NCBI RefSeq assembly: GCF_000275845.1 | Contig: NW_006766890.1 | Span: 1 to 51,690, forward strand | DNA length: 51,690 nucleotides | Direction: 5' to 3' | DNA from: Dichomitus squalens LYAD-421 SS1 | Lineage: Eukaryota > Basidiomycota > Agaricomycetes > Polyporales > Polyporaceae | Shown: one piece after another, positions 13,201 through 23,377 of the stretch | Numbering within the stretch: the stretch's first letter is position 1 | Layout of the letters: every line of letters starts with the position of its first letter | Notes under the pieces: generated by a model | Told to the model about the DNA's origin: nothing | The model's input: the letters and a program-made list of their open reading frames with translations, nothing else | Databases searched by the model: none | Made by a program: the position numbers and the translations under genes

Positions 13201-13448
13201 GGTATCATGCAACGTATGGCTCAGATTGCTCGAGACGTCGAGAGTGGGGCTCCGCAAGACCCGTTGAATCCGCATGCTGGTGTACCTTCGTCATACAATC
13301 AGGCCTTAGACACGGTGCGTGCTCATCGCTACTTCCCTCTCGTATAGTCCACTTGATCTCTTGAATCCTACAGGTCCGGCTCGCAGAAACGTTCCTTGGT
13401 ATCGCGGAGTCCCTGACTAAACCTAGGGGTGCTCTGTTCCGTGGATGA
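4291..13448 (+). CDS. Giant GBP-like GTPase / Cys-rich / VWA protein
   Basis: One gene of roughly 30 exons and about 2,400 residues, with the start ATG at 4291 and the stop at 13446-13448. Parts in order: a low-complexity N-terminus with a duplicated segment; a conserved block (about 4869-5062, then 5105-6900) rich in predicted helix; a propeller-like region (about 6940-8700); a large GTPase domain with P-loop GEQSVGKS, TTEGVW and DFEG (8762-9780); a helical region; a Cys/His-rich region (10330-12320); and a C-terminal VWA domain with DRSGSMS, a Thr in GGTNF and SDGE (12535-13448). The GTPase resembles the GBP/atlastin class of the dynamin superfamily. Most splice sites are short, canonical and phase-consistent. 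At the 5057 junction the acceptor at 5110 (gccag|a) is needed to keep frame. I know of no characterised member. By analogy with GBPs and very large interferon-inducible GTPases, a role in cytosolic defence or membrane remodelling is possible but is inference. Several predicted genes fused by mistake cannot be fully excluded, although no gap is long enough for a promoter. Confidence 0.7.
4433..4665 (+). repeat. Tandem duplication in the N-terminus of the giant GTPase gene
   Basis: Two imperfect copies of a segment of about 36-40 residues lie back to back. Each begins HDTDSPGR and ends near SATADRDxPEQH. The copies differ mainly in the middle (GEANRPEGASNS versus NREASGSNGPGG). The segment is disordered and acidic, so the duplication probably alters linker length rather than a folded domain. 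Confidence 0.75.
6940..8700 (+). other. Propeller-like region of the giant protein
   Basis: Several beta-rich units recur with a shared pattern: a hydrophobic strand, a polar turn, then a strand ending in Asp/Glu. Examples are FLLAYDENKRILAVCG (exon ending 7534), LQLHTFAFDE (near 7605), VSGSEELLFVDDQCRARIFSL (near 7720-7785) and STPDGSCFFAID (near 7905). The spacing and turns resemble WD40-like blades, though no textbook WD dipeptide series is present. The link to a propeller fold is inference. Confidence 0.35.
8762..9780 (+). other. GBP/atlastin-like large GTPase domain
   Basis: Visible motifs: G1 GEQSVGKS (8843-8866, directly after a splice junction); a switch-like TTEGVWMS, comparable to the TKGIWMW stretch of guanylate-binding proteins; G3 DFEG split by an intron (8978 onward), matching the DxEG of this class; and G4 as hydrophobic-IIIKDV, where the family normally has Arg-Asp. 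The following segment (FNTAISNLVLFRNNFAM and onward) fits the helical part of the domain. It appears complete and catalytically plausible, with Lys replacing Arg in the RD motif as the main oddity. Confidence 0.65.
10330..12320 (+). other. Cys/His-rich zinc-binding region of the giant protein
   Basis: Eight or more short exons encode closely spaced Cys and His, for example CSIQCGSCNLSC, HEGQHSC, HLCGQPC, CTIDCQLCKRLC, HPCAALCQEGVCH and CPDCGYFC. The regular C-x(2,3)-C with H-x(3,4)-C spacing resembles NF-X1-like zinc repeats. The Cys pairs are rejoined correctly across introns, which supports the splice model. Binding partner unknown. Confidence 0.6.
12535..13448 (+). other. C-terminal von Willebrand A domain with full MIDAS
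   Basis: The metal-ion adhesion site is complete. The DxSxS motif is DRSGSMS, assembled across the intron at 12561-12608. The Thr lies in TDGGTNF near 12885, and the Asp lies in FLSDGE near 13035. The frame continues through a Rossmann-like pattern to LTKPRGALFRG and the stop at 13448. Intracellular VWA domains usually mediate metal-dependent protein binding. Confidence 0.75.
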
Positions 13449-14065
13449 GAGGTCGACGCAACAACGAACTGTGTGTATCTCTACCGCAATTTGGCCGCAT
13501 GTCGCATGAACTCTCCTGTACAAATATCGCATCGCAATCGCTACTGGCACGCTCCTCCCCCTCTGTACGAACTCGTCGACTGTAATTTGGGAAATCTCTC
13601 TTGTATTATGCAATCGTGGATCTTATGACACGTTCCCCGTGTGTATGCCATACCTTCATATCTCAGGGCCTTTGGTGCAGAGGTATTGTGCTCAATACAA
13701 CGCGCCTTCAGGTGGGCGTGCAAGTCTTAAGAGTCCGCAGGAATGGGAACATGCGGATATCCTATCGTCACACATTACAATGTACATATACGGATGCGGA
13801 TGCGGGACCAGCGTGCTTCGGTGCTTCGGAGGTGGAGGTGTAACTACAGATCACTCAGCACTATGCGGTGTAACGTAAGAGTCGTTCCCCGTCGGGGAGA
13901 AAGGGAGACGGCTCGTCTCAGATGATTTGCGGTGCGAGAGGTGTCACGGTATGCTGTCAACGGAGCTGAGACGGTGGCCCAGACATAAGTCGAGAACGAC
14001 GATATATAACGTCGCGCGATAGGGGGATAGGGGGACGAGGATGTACACGATGCCCACCTCGCATC
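13449..14065. other. Convergent intergenic region
   Basis: About 600 bases between the 3' ends of the giant GTPase gene (+) and the coiled-coil gene (-). Short open frames only, none with protein-like features. It presumably holds both 3' UTRs. Confidence 0.6.
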
Positions 14066-16707
14066 TCACCTCGTGGAGGGCCGGTGGGCGTTCCGCCGCT
14101 CCGCCTCCAAGACGACCTTAGGCCCGCGTTTCGCCATCGTCCACAAGAACAGCGCGACGACGACGACGAACTGAAGCCACAACCACGCCTCGATCACGTA
14201 GCCGACGAGGCCCTCGTGCTGCCCAGCAAGCGGATCCGCCACGGACCCACCCTTTCGGACAGTCACCGAGCGGTCCGCCTCCGCACACGCCTCGTCCTCC
14301 TCCTTTCGCCGTACCGGCTCCGCCGCAGGAGGGGGAACATCCGAGACTCCCGACGCGAACGCCGGAGGGGAGAACGCGCCATTGCTCGCGACGCGCCTGA
14401 TCCGTCCCGCGATGTTGTCGAACGTCTCCCCGAGGACCTCGGGGTGCACGTTCCGGAAGAACGCGGACGAGCGCCGGCCGAGCGACGAGGTAGACGCAAC
14501 CGAGAGCGATGGCTCCACCCCGTCGGACGTGTCCTGCCAGGAGGCTGACTGCGGGAAGCGACCCTCGATCCAGCGGTTCGTGCGCGCGCGTACAGTCTGA
14601 GAGAGCTGGAGCTGCCGCTGTTTCGACGCGGGCGAGCGGGCCTTCTCCGGGGTGGGAGTGGGCGGTTCAACGTTCAGCTGCAGAGGTGCGCGCGGCGGTG
14701 TGGATGGGTCTGGCTTGTCCCATGTTGCATGGTCCTCTTCGACCGCGGATAGCGTGATCGGAGGAAGGGTGGCAGCGGATGCGCTGGGAGAGACGGGCGA
14801 TGAAGCGAGACCGGTGAGATCATAGAGGCTGCTCGCGCGCAGATGATGGTTGATCCCGCCTTGTGCCCAGTCGTCGCCGTAGTCACTCCCGAGCTCGCTG
14901 CCTAGGCTCCGTCCGCGGACCAGGCCGTCGACTGGGCTTTGCGAAGCGCTGAGTGACGGGGACAGTGGTGTGAGCCCACCTTCCGTCGCTGCGGACGACC
15001 ATGCAGGCGTCACATCGGACGGTGGTCGGAAGGCAGGAGAAACCTTGAGCATGGGCGGATACTCGCCCCATCCAGCGGAATCGACACTAGCATCCGCATC
15101 AGAGTCGAACAGTCCGACCACGGTCTTGCGGGCTTTGCTGTGAGCGACTCGGTTCGCGATAGCACCTTGCACGGTGCTCTGCATGTCTCTAGTGATACCT
15201 CCTGCGAAGACGTCGGATTCTGGGGGATTCAGGAGGTTGCTCATGCTGCCAGCGATCGACCTCCGAAGACTGCTGAAGCGAATGGTATAATCTGCAGGCG
15301 ATGGGGAGCCCGGATCCCGCGGTACGTCGAGGTCTTCCTCCTGGATCTCGAGATCGACATCTCCGTCATCCAGGAATTCGTATACTCTTCGTATGCTCTC
15401 CACATCAAATTGGGTGGCTCGCACGCGCTCTTCGGTCAGTGTCTGTTGCTCCTTGATCTGCACATTCGTCTCCTCTAGTTCACGGATCTTCGACAAGAGC
15501 TGTGCAACAATCGCATACTCGGCTGGAGGGAGATCGACACTGGAACCAGGAGGTGTAGGGAAATAGGAGGCGGGATCAGCAGGGAGAGGTGGATCGTCCT
15601 CATCAAGGCAAGCGTTACTCGGTGAATGTGCAGCCGAATAATCAGAACCAGAAAGAGAGCTGCCAGCGAATGCAGAAGAATTGCTCGCGGTCCGCTTAAC
15701 GGGGCTTGACCGAGGCAGGTAGTTGGGAGGGGCGAAGTCCTTGACCTCGTCCGGAGCGCTACCGAACGCTGCTTGAGACGTAGACCTGTCTTTGAGGGCT
15801 TGCAGGCGTGCTTCTCGCTCCTCTTTCCGCTTCTGTGCAGTGACCGCATTCGTCGCAGCCCTCGCCTGCTGCTCGAGCTCGATGCCCCGTGCTTGCATCT
15901 TCTCAAGCTCATCGCGGAGAGTTTGGATCTCTTCTTCGAGCTTGCGGAGCTTTCGCTTACCGGCTTGATCTGCCTTCAGGGACTCGGACTCGAGTTTTTC
16001 GAGCTTCTCGATGAGCTCCGCGTTCTGGTCGGACAGAGAAGCGAGATCCGCGGGGGTGACGGATACTCTGCGAGCGCGGCGGTAACGAGCGGCGAGGCTT
16101 ATAGGTTGTGAAGGAGGGTCTGGAGAAGCGGGAAAAGCGACGGACGCGAACGAAGGAGGGTCGATAGAAGGGATGTCTAGGTGCATCTGGGATGCGGGGG
16201 GCGAGGTTACAGGTGTAGACCCCGAGCTGGGGAGACGAGCGAGCAAAGCCTCATGCTTCGCCTTCAGCGTAACGTTGTCGCTATACAACGACTTGCACAG
16301 CTCGGCTGTCACGGTGAGCTCTGCGGGCGTTGCAGCGAAAAGCTCAGACGCGGAGACGAAGAGGATAGTCGTGATACCGCACCTGACTCGCGGGACTTGA
16401 TGATGCCGCCCGCCTTGAGCAACAGCTCGGACAGCTCCTCGCGCGATTTCTCGTTCATCCAGTCCTCGACCCCTGGCGTACCCGGAGGTCCAATGCTATC
16501 CGCGCTCTTTGCTGCAGCGTTCATCAGGTGCGTAGTGACCGTAACAGGCGAGTCCAGTATCATTTCCTCTAGAGGTGGGGCGTGAGGAGGTGCTACGCTG
16601 TCTCGATGGAGCGGTGCGAACGTGAGCAAGGTCGACTTGCGAGCCTTCGCGGGAGGAAGAGGGCGGCGGGTCGAGGAACTCGCTGACGCAATGCTGGTAG
16701 ACAACAT
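14066..16707 (-). CDS. Coiled-coil protein with C-terminal membrane anchor
   Basis: Two exons, 16383-16707 and 14066-16320, encode 859 residues. The ATG at 16707 (MLSTSIASA) is the first in frame. The intron of 62 nt joins ...IIKSRES to ELTVTAELCKSLY in phase. The first third has a conserved-looking helix (WMNEKSREELSELLLKAGG) and a long coiled coil (IEKLEKLESESLKADQAGKRK region). A second coiled coil follows (LLSKIRELEETNVQIKEQQ). The rest is Ser/Pro-rich and disordered. Close to the C-terminus lies one hydrophobic stretch (WLWLQFVVVVALFLWTMA) followed by basic residues, which suggests a tail-anchored protein with its bulk in the cytosol. This looks like a tether or scaffold, but no named family was recognised. 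Confidence 0.75.
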
Positions 16708-17613
16708 GGTTGTTCTGGTTGCAAGAATCAACTGGTCAGGAGCAGCTGGTCAACGCAAGTGTCGAGATAGGGTGACAGAAGCAAAGAACCAGACCCAGAA
16801 TGTAGAGCAACGTCTGCCCCAAGCGCGCGTTCCAGTCCAGATATTACGCCAGAATGTGGTCAAACACCTGGCGATGGTGAGCGTCGTAGAGGCTGCGGCG
16901 TAGCAGTTCCAAGCAAGTGTGCGCGGACATCCCCAACGCGAAGAAGACGGCTGGGCTGGACTAGTGAGTCTCCTGAATCCCGCCTCAACGCCCAACGTCT
17001 TTCACGTGCCACTTACCCGCGGTCCTCTGGTACAACACTTCAGCGTTATCCTGGGTTCATTCATGAACATGTTTATACCATAAAGTATGCTGCTCCAATC
17101 ATTCCCTGTATCCTAGACTCAAACTCCGCACAGCAGGAGTATTCTACCTCGTCAGCTAATCACCGCCGGCTCGCTGCAACCAAGCCAGCCGCAACCGGAA
17201 AGTATTCCTTCAGGTAGTAGCATTGATTAGGGCCACCCACATCCCGATTTACTGTAGTTCGATGCAAGACAAGCTCTCCTCTTATGCGTCTGCGTCTCTT
17301 ACCACTACCTAAACAACGTATGGGATGCACGCCGACGGGGCGTATAGTAGTTACACCCGTAATGAGCCAATTGTCATCGCAACTAGTGACGCGGACTTCG
17401 TGTCGGGAAGACATATATAGTTTGCATGGCGACTTTACATTGCGACACATGCGCAGTCAGGAGGAAATTACAGACGAGACAACCATGTCTTCGGAATGCA
17501 GGGAATACAGGGAGCGATGCATGGCGTGCAAATGACCTAGCCAATCTTCATATGTACAAGGCAAGAATGAATGCGGTGCGGAGTTGCATATGCATGAAAT
17601 ACGTGGTGTCTAT
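16708..17613. other. Intergenic region upstream of the coiled-coil gene
   Basis: About 900 bases between the start of the coiled-coil gene and the 3' end of the nucleoporin gene, both on the minus strand. It should hold the former's promoter and the latter's 3' UTR. No gene is supported; the open frames are short and unspliced. Confidence 0.5.
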
Positions 17614-20600
17614 CTACTTTTGCTGGCCTTGTCCTGAGTTAGAACCGAACGAGAACGCGCCACCAGACGGCGCTCCGAAACCAAACGCGTTCGTGCCCTG
17701 CTGACCGGCGGAAGCAGGAGCACCGAATGGGGACGCCGCAGGGGCAGCATTAGAGCCACCCGCAGGCTGCGAGCCAAAGCCGCCGAAAGCGGAGCCCGAC
17801 GCAGCCGGAGTGCTACCTGAGTTGGCGGTGGTGGACGACTGACCGAAATTAAACGAGAACGATGCTTTGTTCTCGGTCCCACTTGTCGTCGAACCTGAAG
17901 CTGGCGTAGCGGATGATGCGGCTGTGACATCCGCGGGCGCACCGAACCCAAACGTGGGCTTGGAGGGCTGGCCAGCCGGAGTACTCGTGGAGCCGAAGGT
18001 AGGCGTCGATGTGGAGGATGCGCTGAAGCCGAAGACGGGCTTCGACGCCTGCGAGTCGGCCTTCTGCGCCGTGCCGAAGGGCGATGCTGAGGAGGTCGAT
18101 GAAGTTGTGTTCCCGAACGAGAATGCCGACTTCGGTGCGCCATCTGCTTTCGCTGCGCTGCCAGGAGCGGCACCCAAGGTAGAGTTCGCGGCTGGCACGC
18201 CGAAAGGCGACGACGATGCACCGGAGGCAGGAGCACCGAACGGTGACGGATTCGCGATCGACGAGGACGTGTTCCCGCCAAGCGAGAAGGCCGATTTGGC
18301 GGGCTCTGCGGGCTTGTTCGCGCTATTCGACGCGGCACCAAAAGGCGACGCACCCAAGGTTCCACTGCTCGTAGTTCCGAATCCGAAGGCGGACTTGCTT
18401 GCGTCCGACGGTTTCGTGGCGTTGCTCGCAGCGACGCCGAAAGGCGACGCTGTTGCGGACGTGCCCGAAGCAGCACCGAAGGGTGATGCCGTAGTGGTTG
18501 CACCGCCGAATGGGCTCGAGTTGGAACCGGGCGTGCTGGTGGCACCGAAGGAGAATGGCGACTTCGCTGCCGAGGAAGCAGCCGCTGCGCTGGAGGTACC
18601 AAAGGGATTTGCGGGTGCAGATGTGGAGGACGTCGCCGGCTGTGCGTTACTGTTGGTCACACCGAAGCTGAACTTTGGTGTCGAGCTTGCAGGCGTGGAC
18701 GACGACCCAGGGGCCGGGAGAATTCCCGAGACAGGCGGGGCATTCGCAGCAGGGATAGGAGTCGTGGAGGCGCTTGCCGGCTTGGACGACACACCGAAAT
18801 TGAACTTCGGGGCACTAGACACAGCAGCAGCAGGGGCCTTGGCTGCGTTGCTTGTGCTAGCGGCAGCCGAAGTCGTGGACTCGGGTTTAGCAAACGAGAA
18901 CGTGGGTGCATTCGCGGGCTGCGAAGACGGAGGTGGTCCCATTCCTAAACGAGACAATAGCGAAGTACCAGGAGCTGCCTTCGATTGTTCATTGCCTTTC
19001 GCAGGGTCATTCGTGGCGTTGCCGAGAGGAGCAGGCGAGTTTCCTGCCTGCTGAGCGGGCGTTGGACCAAATGAGAATGAGGGCTTGGATGTCCCGCTCG
19101 CTGACGCAGGAGTCGTCGCTGTGGTCGTAGTGGGCGTGGGACCCTGGGCTGCTGGCTTGGCGAAGAAATTTGGTATTGACGAAGAACTCGCAGACGGGGC
19201 GGACGTAGCAGGAGTAGAGGTGGTCGGAGCAGAGGGCTTCGCAAAGAAGTTGGGGATAGAAGAGCTCGTCTGAGGTGCGACAGGTCGGGGATTAGGCGCA
19301 TTAGAAGTGGCAGGGGCCGATGGTGCAAACGAGAAAGTGGGGGGAGGCTTGGATGGATCCGTAGAGGTCGTCGAAGGAGCGGGTGTTGTGTTGATCTTCG
19401 GCAGCTCTGACGTGCTCGACTTGCTCGCCGTGGAAGCACTGTTACCACTCGAAGGTGCGAAGCTAAAAGTCGTCGTCCCAGAACCAGATGGCTTCTCGGG
19501 AGCCTTATTGGTGGCGGGAGTGGTCGAAGAAATACTGAACAGAGACGGGGCGGTGTTGGAACTGGATGTAGTAGTACTCGGTGCGGATGCGGACGAAGGC
19601 AAAGCCTTTGGCGTGTCACTAGCACGAGCAGCCTGTTGTCTATCCCTGATCTTTGACATAGCAGCCGCCTCTAGGTCCTGCTTCTCCCACTTTGAGTACG
19701 ACTTCGTCTTCTGCAACGCGGGGCTCTCAGCCGCAGGCGAGGCGGGTGCATGATAGACGGAGGAGATGCGACGAGTCAGTACAACCGGTGAGGGTGGGAA
19801 GATATTGGTTCGCGAAGCCGCGTTGGTAGTGACGGACTGTCTTAACGGTCCCCTCTTCACTGGACTTTCCCGTGACGATATCGTCGACGACCACAGCAGA
19901 TTCTTCCCGGCAAGCTTTGAGGGAGACTCCTGCATCCAAACGTCAGGAGGGATACTCGCACTGCCACTTCGCGAATGACTTACCGGAACGTCGCGCGGTG
20001 TTTGCGGCTCCGAGGGAGTCGGGGATGAATCCTGCCATGCCAGCTCGTGACGCTCCTTCGCGAGCTGATATTCTTCTTCCGAGAGCCAAACCTCGACGTA
20101 GACATCCACGTGAGCACGCCGATCTGGGTGCTGAGAATCGCTGGGCTGAAGAACACGCTCATAAGTGAATCTTCGGGACCGAGAAACCACTAACGCTCAC
20201 CATGGGGAACTTCGACCTCGATTTCTTGATCAATTCCTGACGAAGTCTCTGACCATTGGGTCCGACCTTGAACAAAACGCCATTGCACTCCCATTCTTCG
20301 CCTATACGCCTGCCCTTACAGAGAGGGTCGTTGGACACAGGGACGACGCCTTCCTGTGATTTCCGGCCACGTTTCTTACGCATGGACTTCTGCCTGGGCT
20401 GTTCGGAGTCGGACTCATCGCTCTCTTGGGACTGCGAGCCACGACCACGTTTCTGTCCACGTGTAGGACTTGCCTCGAGCTTATGGGAGGTCCTCCCTTT
20501 ACGCCGCTGCCGTTTGGGCTGCTCCCCGTTGTCGCCGTCGACAATGTAATCATCGCCACCGAATGTCGAACCCGCCTCTACACGGTCCCTCTTCTTTCCT

Positions 20601-21695
20601 CTCACGACATCTTCGAGATCTTCGGCGCCCTCCGTCACATCCTCATCCATATTCTCGTCAGGAGACTGAGGGGACTTGTCAAGAGACACCTTACGAGCGC
20701 GCTTGTCGCGACGGGCGGTGCTTTGAAGGTCTAGACCCTCGTCGTCCTCGCTGCTCGCTACACGTTTCGACCCACGCTTCACGGGCTGTGCCTCGTCCAC
20801 CTCCATGTCTTCGTCAGAACCATGCCATTCAGCCTGCTCGTCCCCATCGATCAGATCCTCTCCCTCAACGCGAGACTTCTTCGCAAGCATCTCTGGTTCC
20901 GAGTCGGCCTCGTCGTCCAACGCATGTTTACCATGAGATGTCCGCGTGACCAGTGGTTGCTTGACACCGCTAGTTTTTGGATTGTGCGCGGCCGAACCAT
21001 TCGGAAACGGCTGAAGAGAAGTGTGAGACGTACGCTCCTGGTAGGAGGTCAAGTGGATGGTCGGAATGCTTGTTCTTGGGCCAAGAGAAGACCTAGGGAA
21101 CAGTCGTTAGCTGTGATTGCAGTTTACGCCTTGTACTTGGGTACTAACTCAATCGCGTCGCCGTTGAGACCTGGAGGATATCCACTAGTATAACCACCCG
21201 ATTTCACGAAGGATGAAGCTAAGGGGAGAGCTAAACAAACGTAGCTCAGTCCCGAGTGGCCTGGGTAGGCAGATGGTGGCGCAACATACCTGTATCCGCG
21301 GCTGTTACCCCGTCTTCCTCTGCACTCACGACTGGCTCTTCGCGTAGGTATGGCCTGCTTCCCTTCCCATCTCGTTGCTTCCTAGCGTGCAAAGCAGCGG
21401 CGTATGCTACATTGAAGGGCCTATTGTCGTCATCGGGAATGCCGTGCCGTCGCCGTGTAGCCCTACGCGCATACAGTCAACGGTGGCGCATGGGACCAGC
21501 GCAAATGATTACTCACTTCTTGTATCTCGTCTCCCTCCATTGACGGTAGTGTGGTGCTATTCGGGTCCAAGTGTAGAACGCCGCCAGCCCGAGCCCAAGC
21601 AGAAGAGTAATCTGGCCAGGATCAGACCAAGCTGGAGAGCGCTGAGGAGAGACCTGGAGGCGCCCTCCAAGGATATCTGATGATTCATAGTCCAT
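17614..21695 (-). CDS. FG-repeat nucleoporin with N-terminal membrane segment (POM121-like layout)
   Basis: Six exons (21517-21695, 21290-21462, 21149-21230, 20201-21092, 19984-20145, 17614-19929) give 1,267 residues, with all phases agreeing. Exon 1 holds a hydrophobic stretch at residues 29-43 (ITLLLGLGLAAFYTW), followed by a basic segment. Exon 4 is acidic with several basic clusters (KRQRRKGR, RKKRGRK) that could act as nuclear-localisation signals. It then has a conserved block (GEEWECNGVLFKVGPNGQRL, continuing FPMPSDSQHPDRRAHVDVYVE across an intron). The last exon is an FG-repeat domain with many PFG, FSFG and FGFG units, ending FSFGSNSGQGQQK. Such repeats line the nuclear pore channel and bind transport receptors. 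Intron 3 (21093-21148; donor GTTAGT, branch GCTAACG) links the membrane exons to the FG part. No in-frame ATG precedes the FG part in its own exon until well inside it, so one gene is preferred. Without that splice the 5' part would be a separate 152-residue protein. Confidence 0.72.
17640..19100 (-). repeat. FG-repeat array of the nucleoporin
   Basis: Dozens of phenylalanine-glycine units, mainly SPFGA, FSFG and FGFG, are separated by Ser/Thr/Ala/Pro-rich spacers that are poor in charged residues. This is typical of the cohesive type of FG domain. The repeat coding also opens a long antisense frame that is not a gene. Confidence 0.85.
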
Positions 21696-22388
21696 GGCAA
21701 ATGGATGAGACGGAGAGGCCTCTACGCGTGTGAGAGTCGCGCCGGGGGCGTCGGGCTGGCGCGTCGGTGGCCGCAGTGCAGGCGGTAGAGAGGGAAGTGG
21801 TGAGTCCTACCTGCCACAGGTCCCGCGCACTTGGCCCGTAGCGGAGATTCAACTCGACTATGCCCGATCTGGCCACACGTTGTTACGTAATCTGTTAGAC
21901 GTCCACGCTCACGTCGCGGCGCGAGGGAAGCTTGCGTGGGTCCTCCATGCGCACGTAGGGCAGACAGGACTCATGTCGAGGAGAAGGTTGTCTTCTTCTC
22001 GTCAGTTGTGGGTAACCTCTATAGAGTCGCGTGGTCACATTGTCTGACGTTTTGGATAAGCCGGTTTCCCTGGTGCATCACCACTATAGACTCAGCGAGA
22101 ATCGTCGCTGGGGTACAGTGCGGTTGTGCACAGAACGATGATTTTCTCGCCAACGTAAATTAGAATCAGAATTCTAGAGTAGGCTAGAACGCGAGCTGGT
22201 TGTACGAGGGATTCGGGTAGGAGAGGTCATACTGCAATCGTATCAGCTTCAGGTTTGGCATAATCCTGCTTTCCACGTGGGAATCAGATCTGCTCATATA
22301 GCCCAGCTCCTATTTGTTGCCAATCACGCCAGTCCGACATCCGTACCTTCCTCCCTCCTCCCGGCACCCCCTTCCACATACCTCCCTC
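21696..22388. promoter_or_regulatory. Divergent promoter, nucleoporin / cytochrome b5
   Basis: About 690 bases separate the two divergent starts, so the region should carry both promoters. A catatag TATA-like box lies near 22297-22303, about 90 bases before the cytochrome b5 ATG. No further gene is supported. Confidence 0.4.
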
Positions 22389-23059
22389 ATGGCCAAGCTT
22401 GTCACCTACGCGGAGCTCAAGGAGCACAGCAACAAGACCAGCCTGTACATTCTTCTGCACGAGAAGGGTGTGTCTTCCTATATCCGCCTGTATGCGATTG
22501 ACAGCTCATTGCGATATACAGTGTACGATGTCACAAAATTCATTGACGAGGTATGCGTTCAATGCACTTCATGCGGCCCTGCTGCGTAGAATTAACGAGC
22601 TGTGAAGCACCCTGGAGGCGACGAGGTGATCCTTGCGGAGGCTGGTGAGTGCACGTTTCTCCTCGTTCCCACCCGGCTACTGACTCTACGGTGGTAGCGC
22701 GGGATGCCACGGAGGCCTTTGAGGATGTCGGGCACTCGGATGAGGCTCGTGCGCTCCTCAAGGACTTGCTGGTTGGTGACTTCGAGAAGACTGACGTGCG
22801 TCATTCTGCTCTTTCCCCTCCTACGCGTTGCTCATAGACCATCTCAATAGGAACTCAAGACGAAGGGTCCGTACTCTTCCTCGAGTTCCAACAGCAATGC
22901 CGTCAACGCGGCGGTGGAGCAGGGTTCCAAGTGCGTCTTATCATGCAAAGGTTTGACGTGTAACCTCACCTCGTTCCCTCTAGCTTGATGTATTTCGTCC
23001 CCCTGGCGGTGTTGGGTGCCTACTTCGCGTGGCGCTACTACTCGAGCGGCTCGATATAA
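22389..23059 (+). CDS. Cytochrome b5, tail-anchored
   Basis: Six exons (22389-22467, 22522-22550, 22608-22644, 22698-22795, 22851-22930, 22984-23059) encode 132 residues. The heme-binding domain is complete. [16 protein letters not shown] carries the first axial His, and [11 protein letters not shown] carries the second. A Ser/Asn-rich linker leads to a C-terminal hydrophobic anchor ([16 protein letters not shown]) and a short polar tail, as in ER-membrane cytochrome b5. The protein passes electrons from cytochrome b5 or P450 reductases to lipid desaturases, sterol enzymes and P450s. The usual Cys-Trp before the core is Leu-Tyr here, which I believe is common in fungal members. The start is the only ATG giving the expected N-terminus ([10 protein letters not shown]). 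Confidence 0.93.
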
Positions 23060-23377
23060 ACTGCTTGTACTCGTCGTCTCCTTAGGCATCCTACATGTTT
23101 ACAGTGCTTGTGTTTCTGTGATACCTCCACACGCATAATGTTTTCGCATACGTCAGCTGCGTTGTGTGATCTCGCCTCCGCCGAACCCTTGGTTCTACCC
23201 AGTGGAGCGCTGAGCCGTTATCATTGACGTGTAGCAAACATTACATCCCGCTGTGGTCCAGGGCACGGTGAAATTCGCAGGGTAGTTCGCGTCGCTGCAA
23301 GCAACCCAGAGAGGATGGCCTACGGCATCGGTGTGCATACGGGCGCTAATCCTTGCGCCTGGTTTCTCCCGACACCC
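23060..23377. other. Intergenic, cytochrome b5 to TRAPP subunit
   Basis: Short stretch with the 3' UTR of one gene and the promoter of the next. An in-frame ATG at 23315 could extend the TRAPP subunit by 21 residues. Nothing else is seen. Confidence 0.5.

Noticed and set aside
14084..14548. 154-residue open frame on the plus strand
   Set aside because: Antisense to the GC-rich C-terminal part of the coiled-coil gene, Arg-rich and without features.
17610..18602. 330-residue Arg/Pro/Ser-rich frame on the minus strand
   Set aside because: Same strand but different frame from the FG repeats; the composition mirrors the repeat and shows no family.
17867..19054. 395-residue open frame on the plus strand
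   Set aside because: It lies antisense to the FG-repeat exon and is an artefact of Ser/Phe/Gly/Ala codon repetition. It has no start context, domains or splice structure.
21241..21272. tRNA-like string gtagctcagt...gggtaggc
   Set aside because: No matching acceptor, anticodon or T arms; it lies inside intron 2 of the nucleoporin gene.
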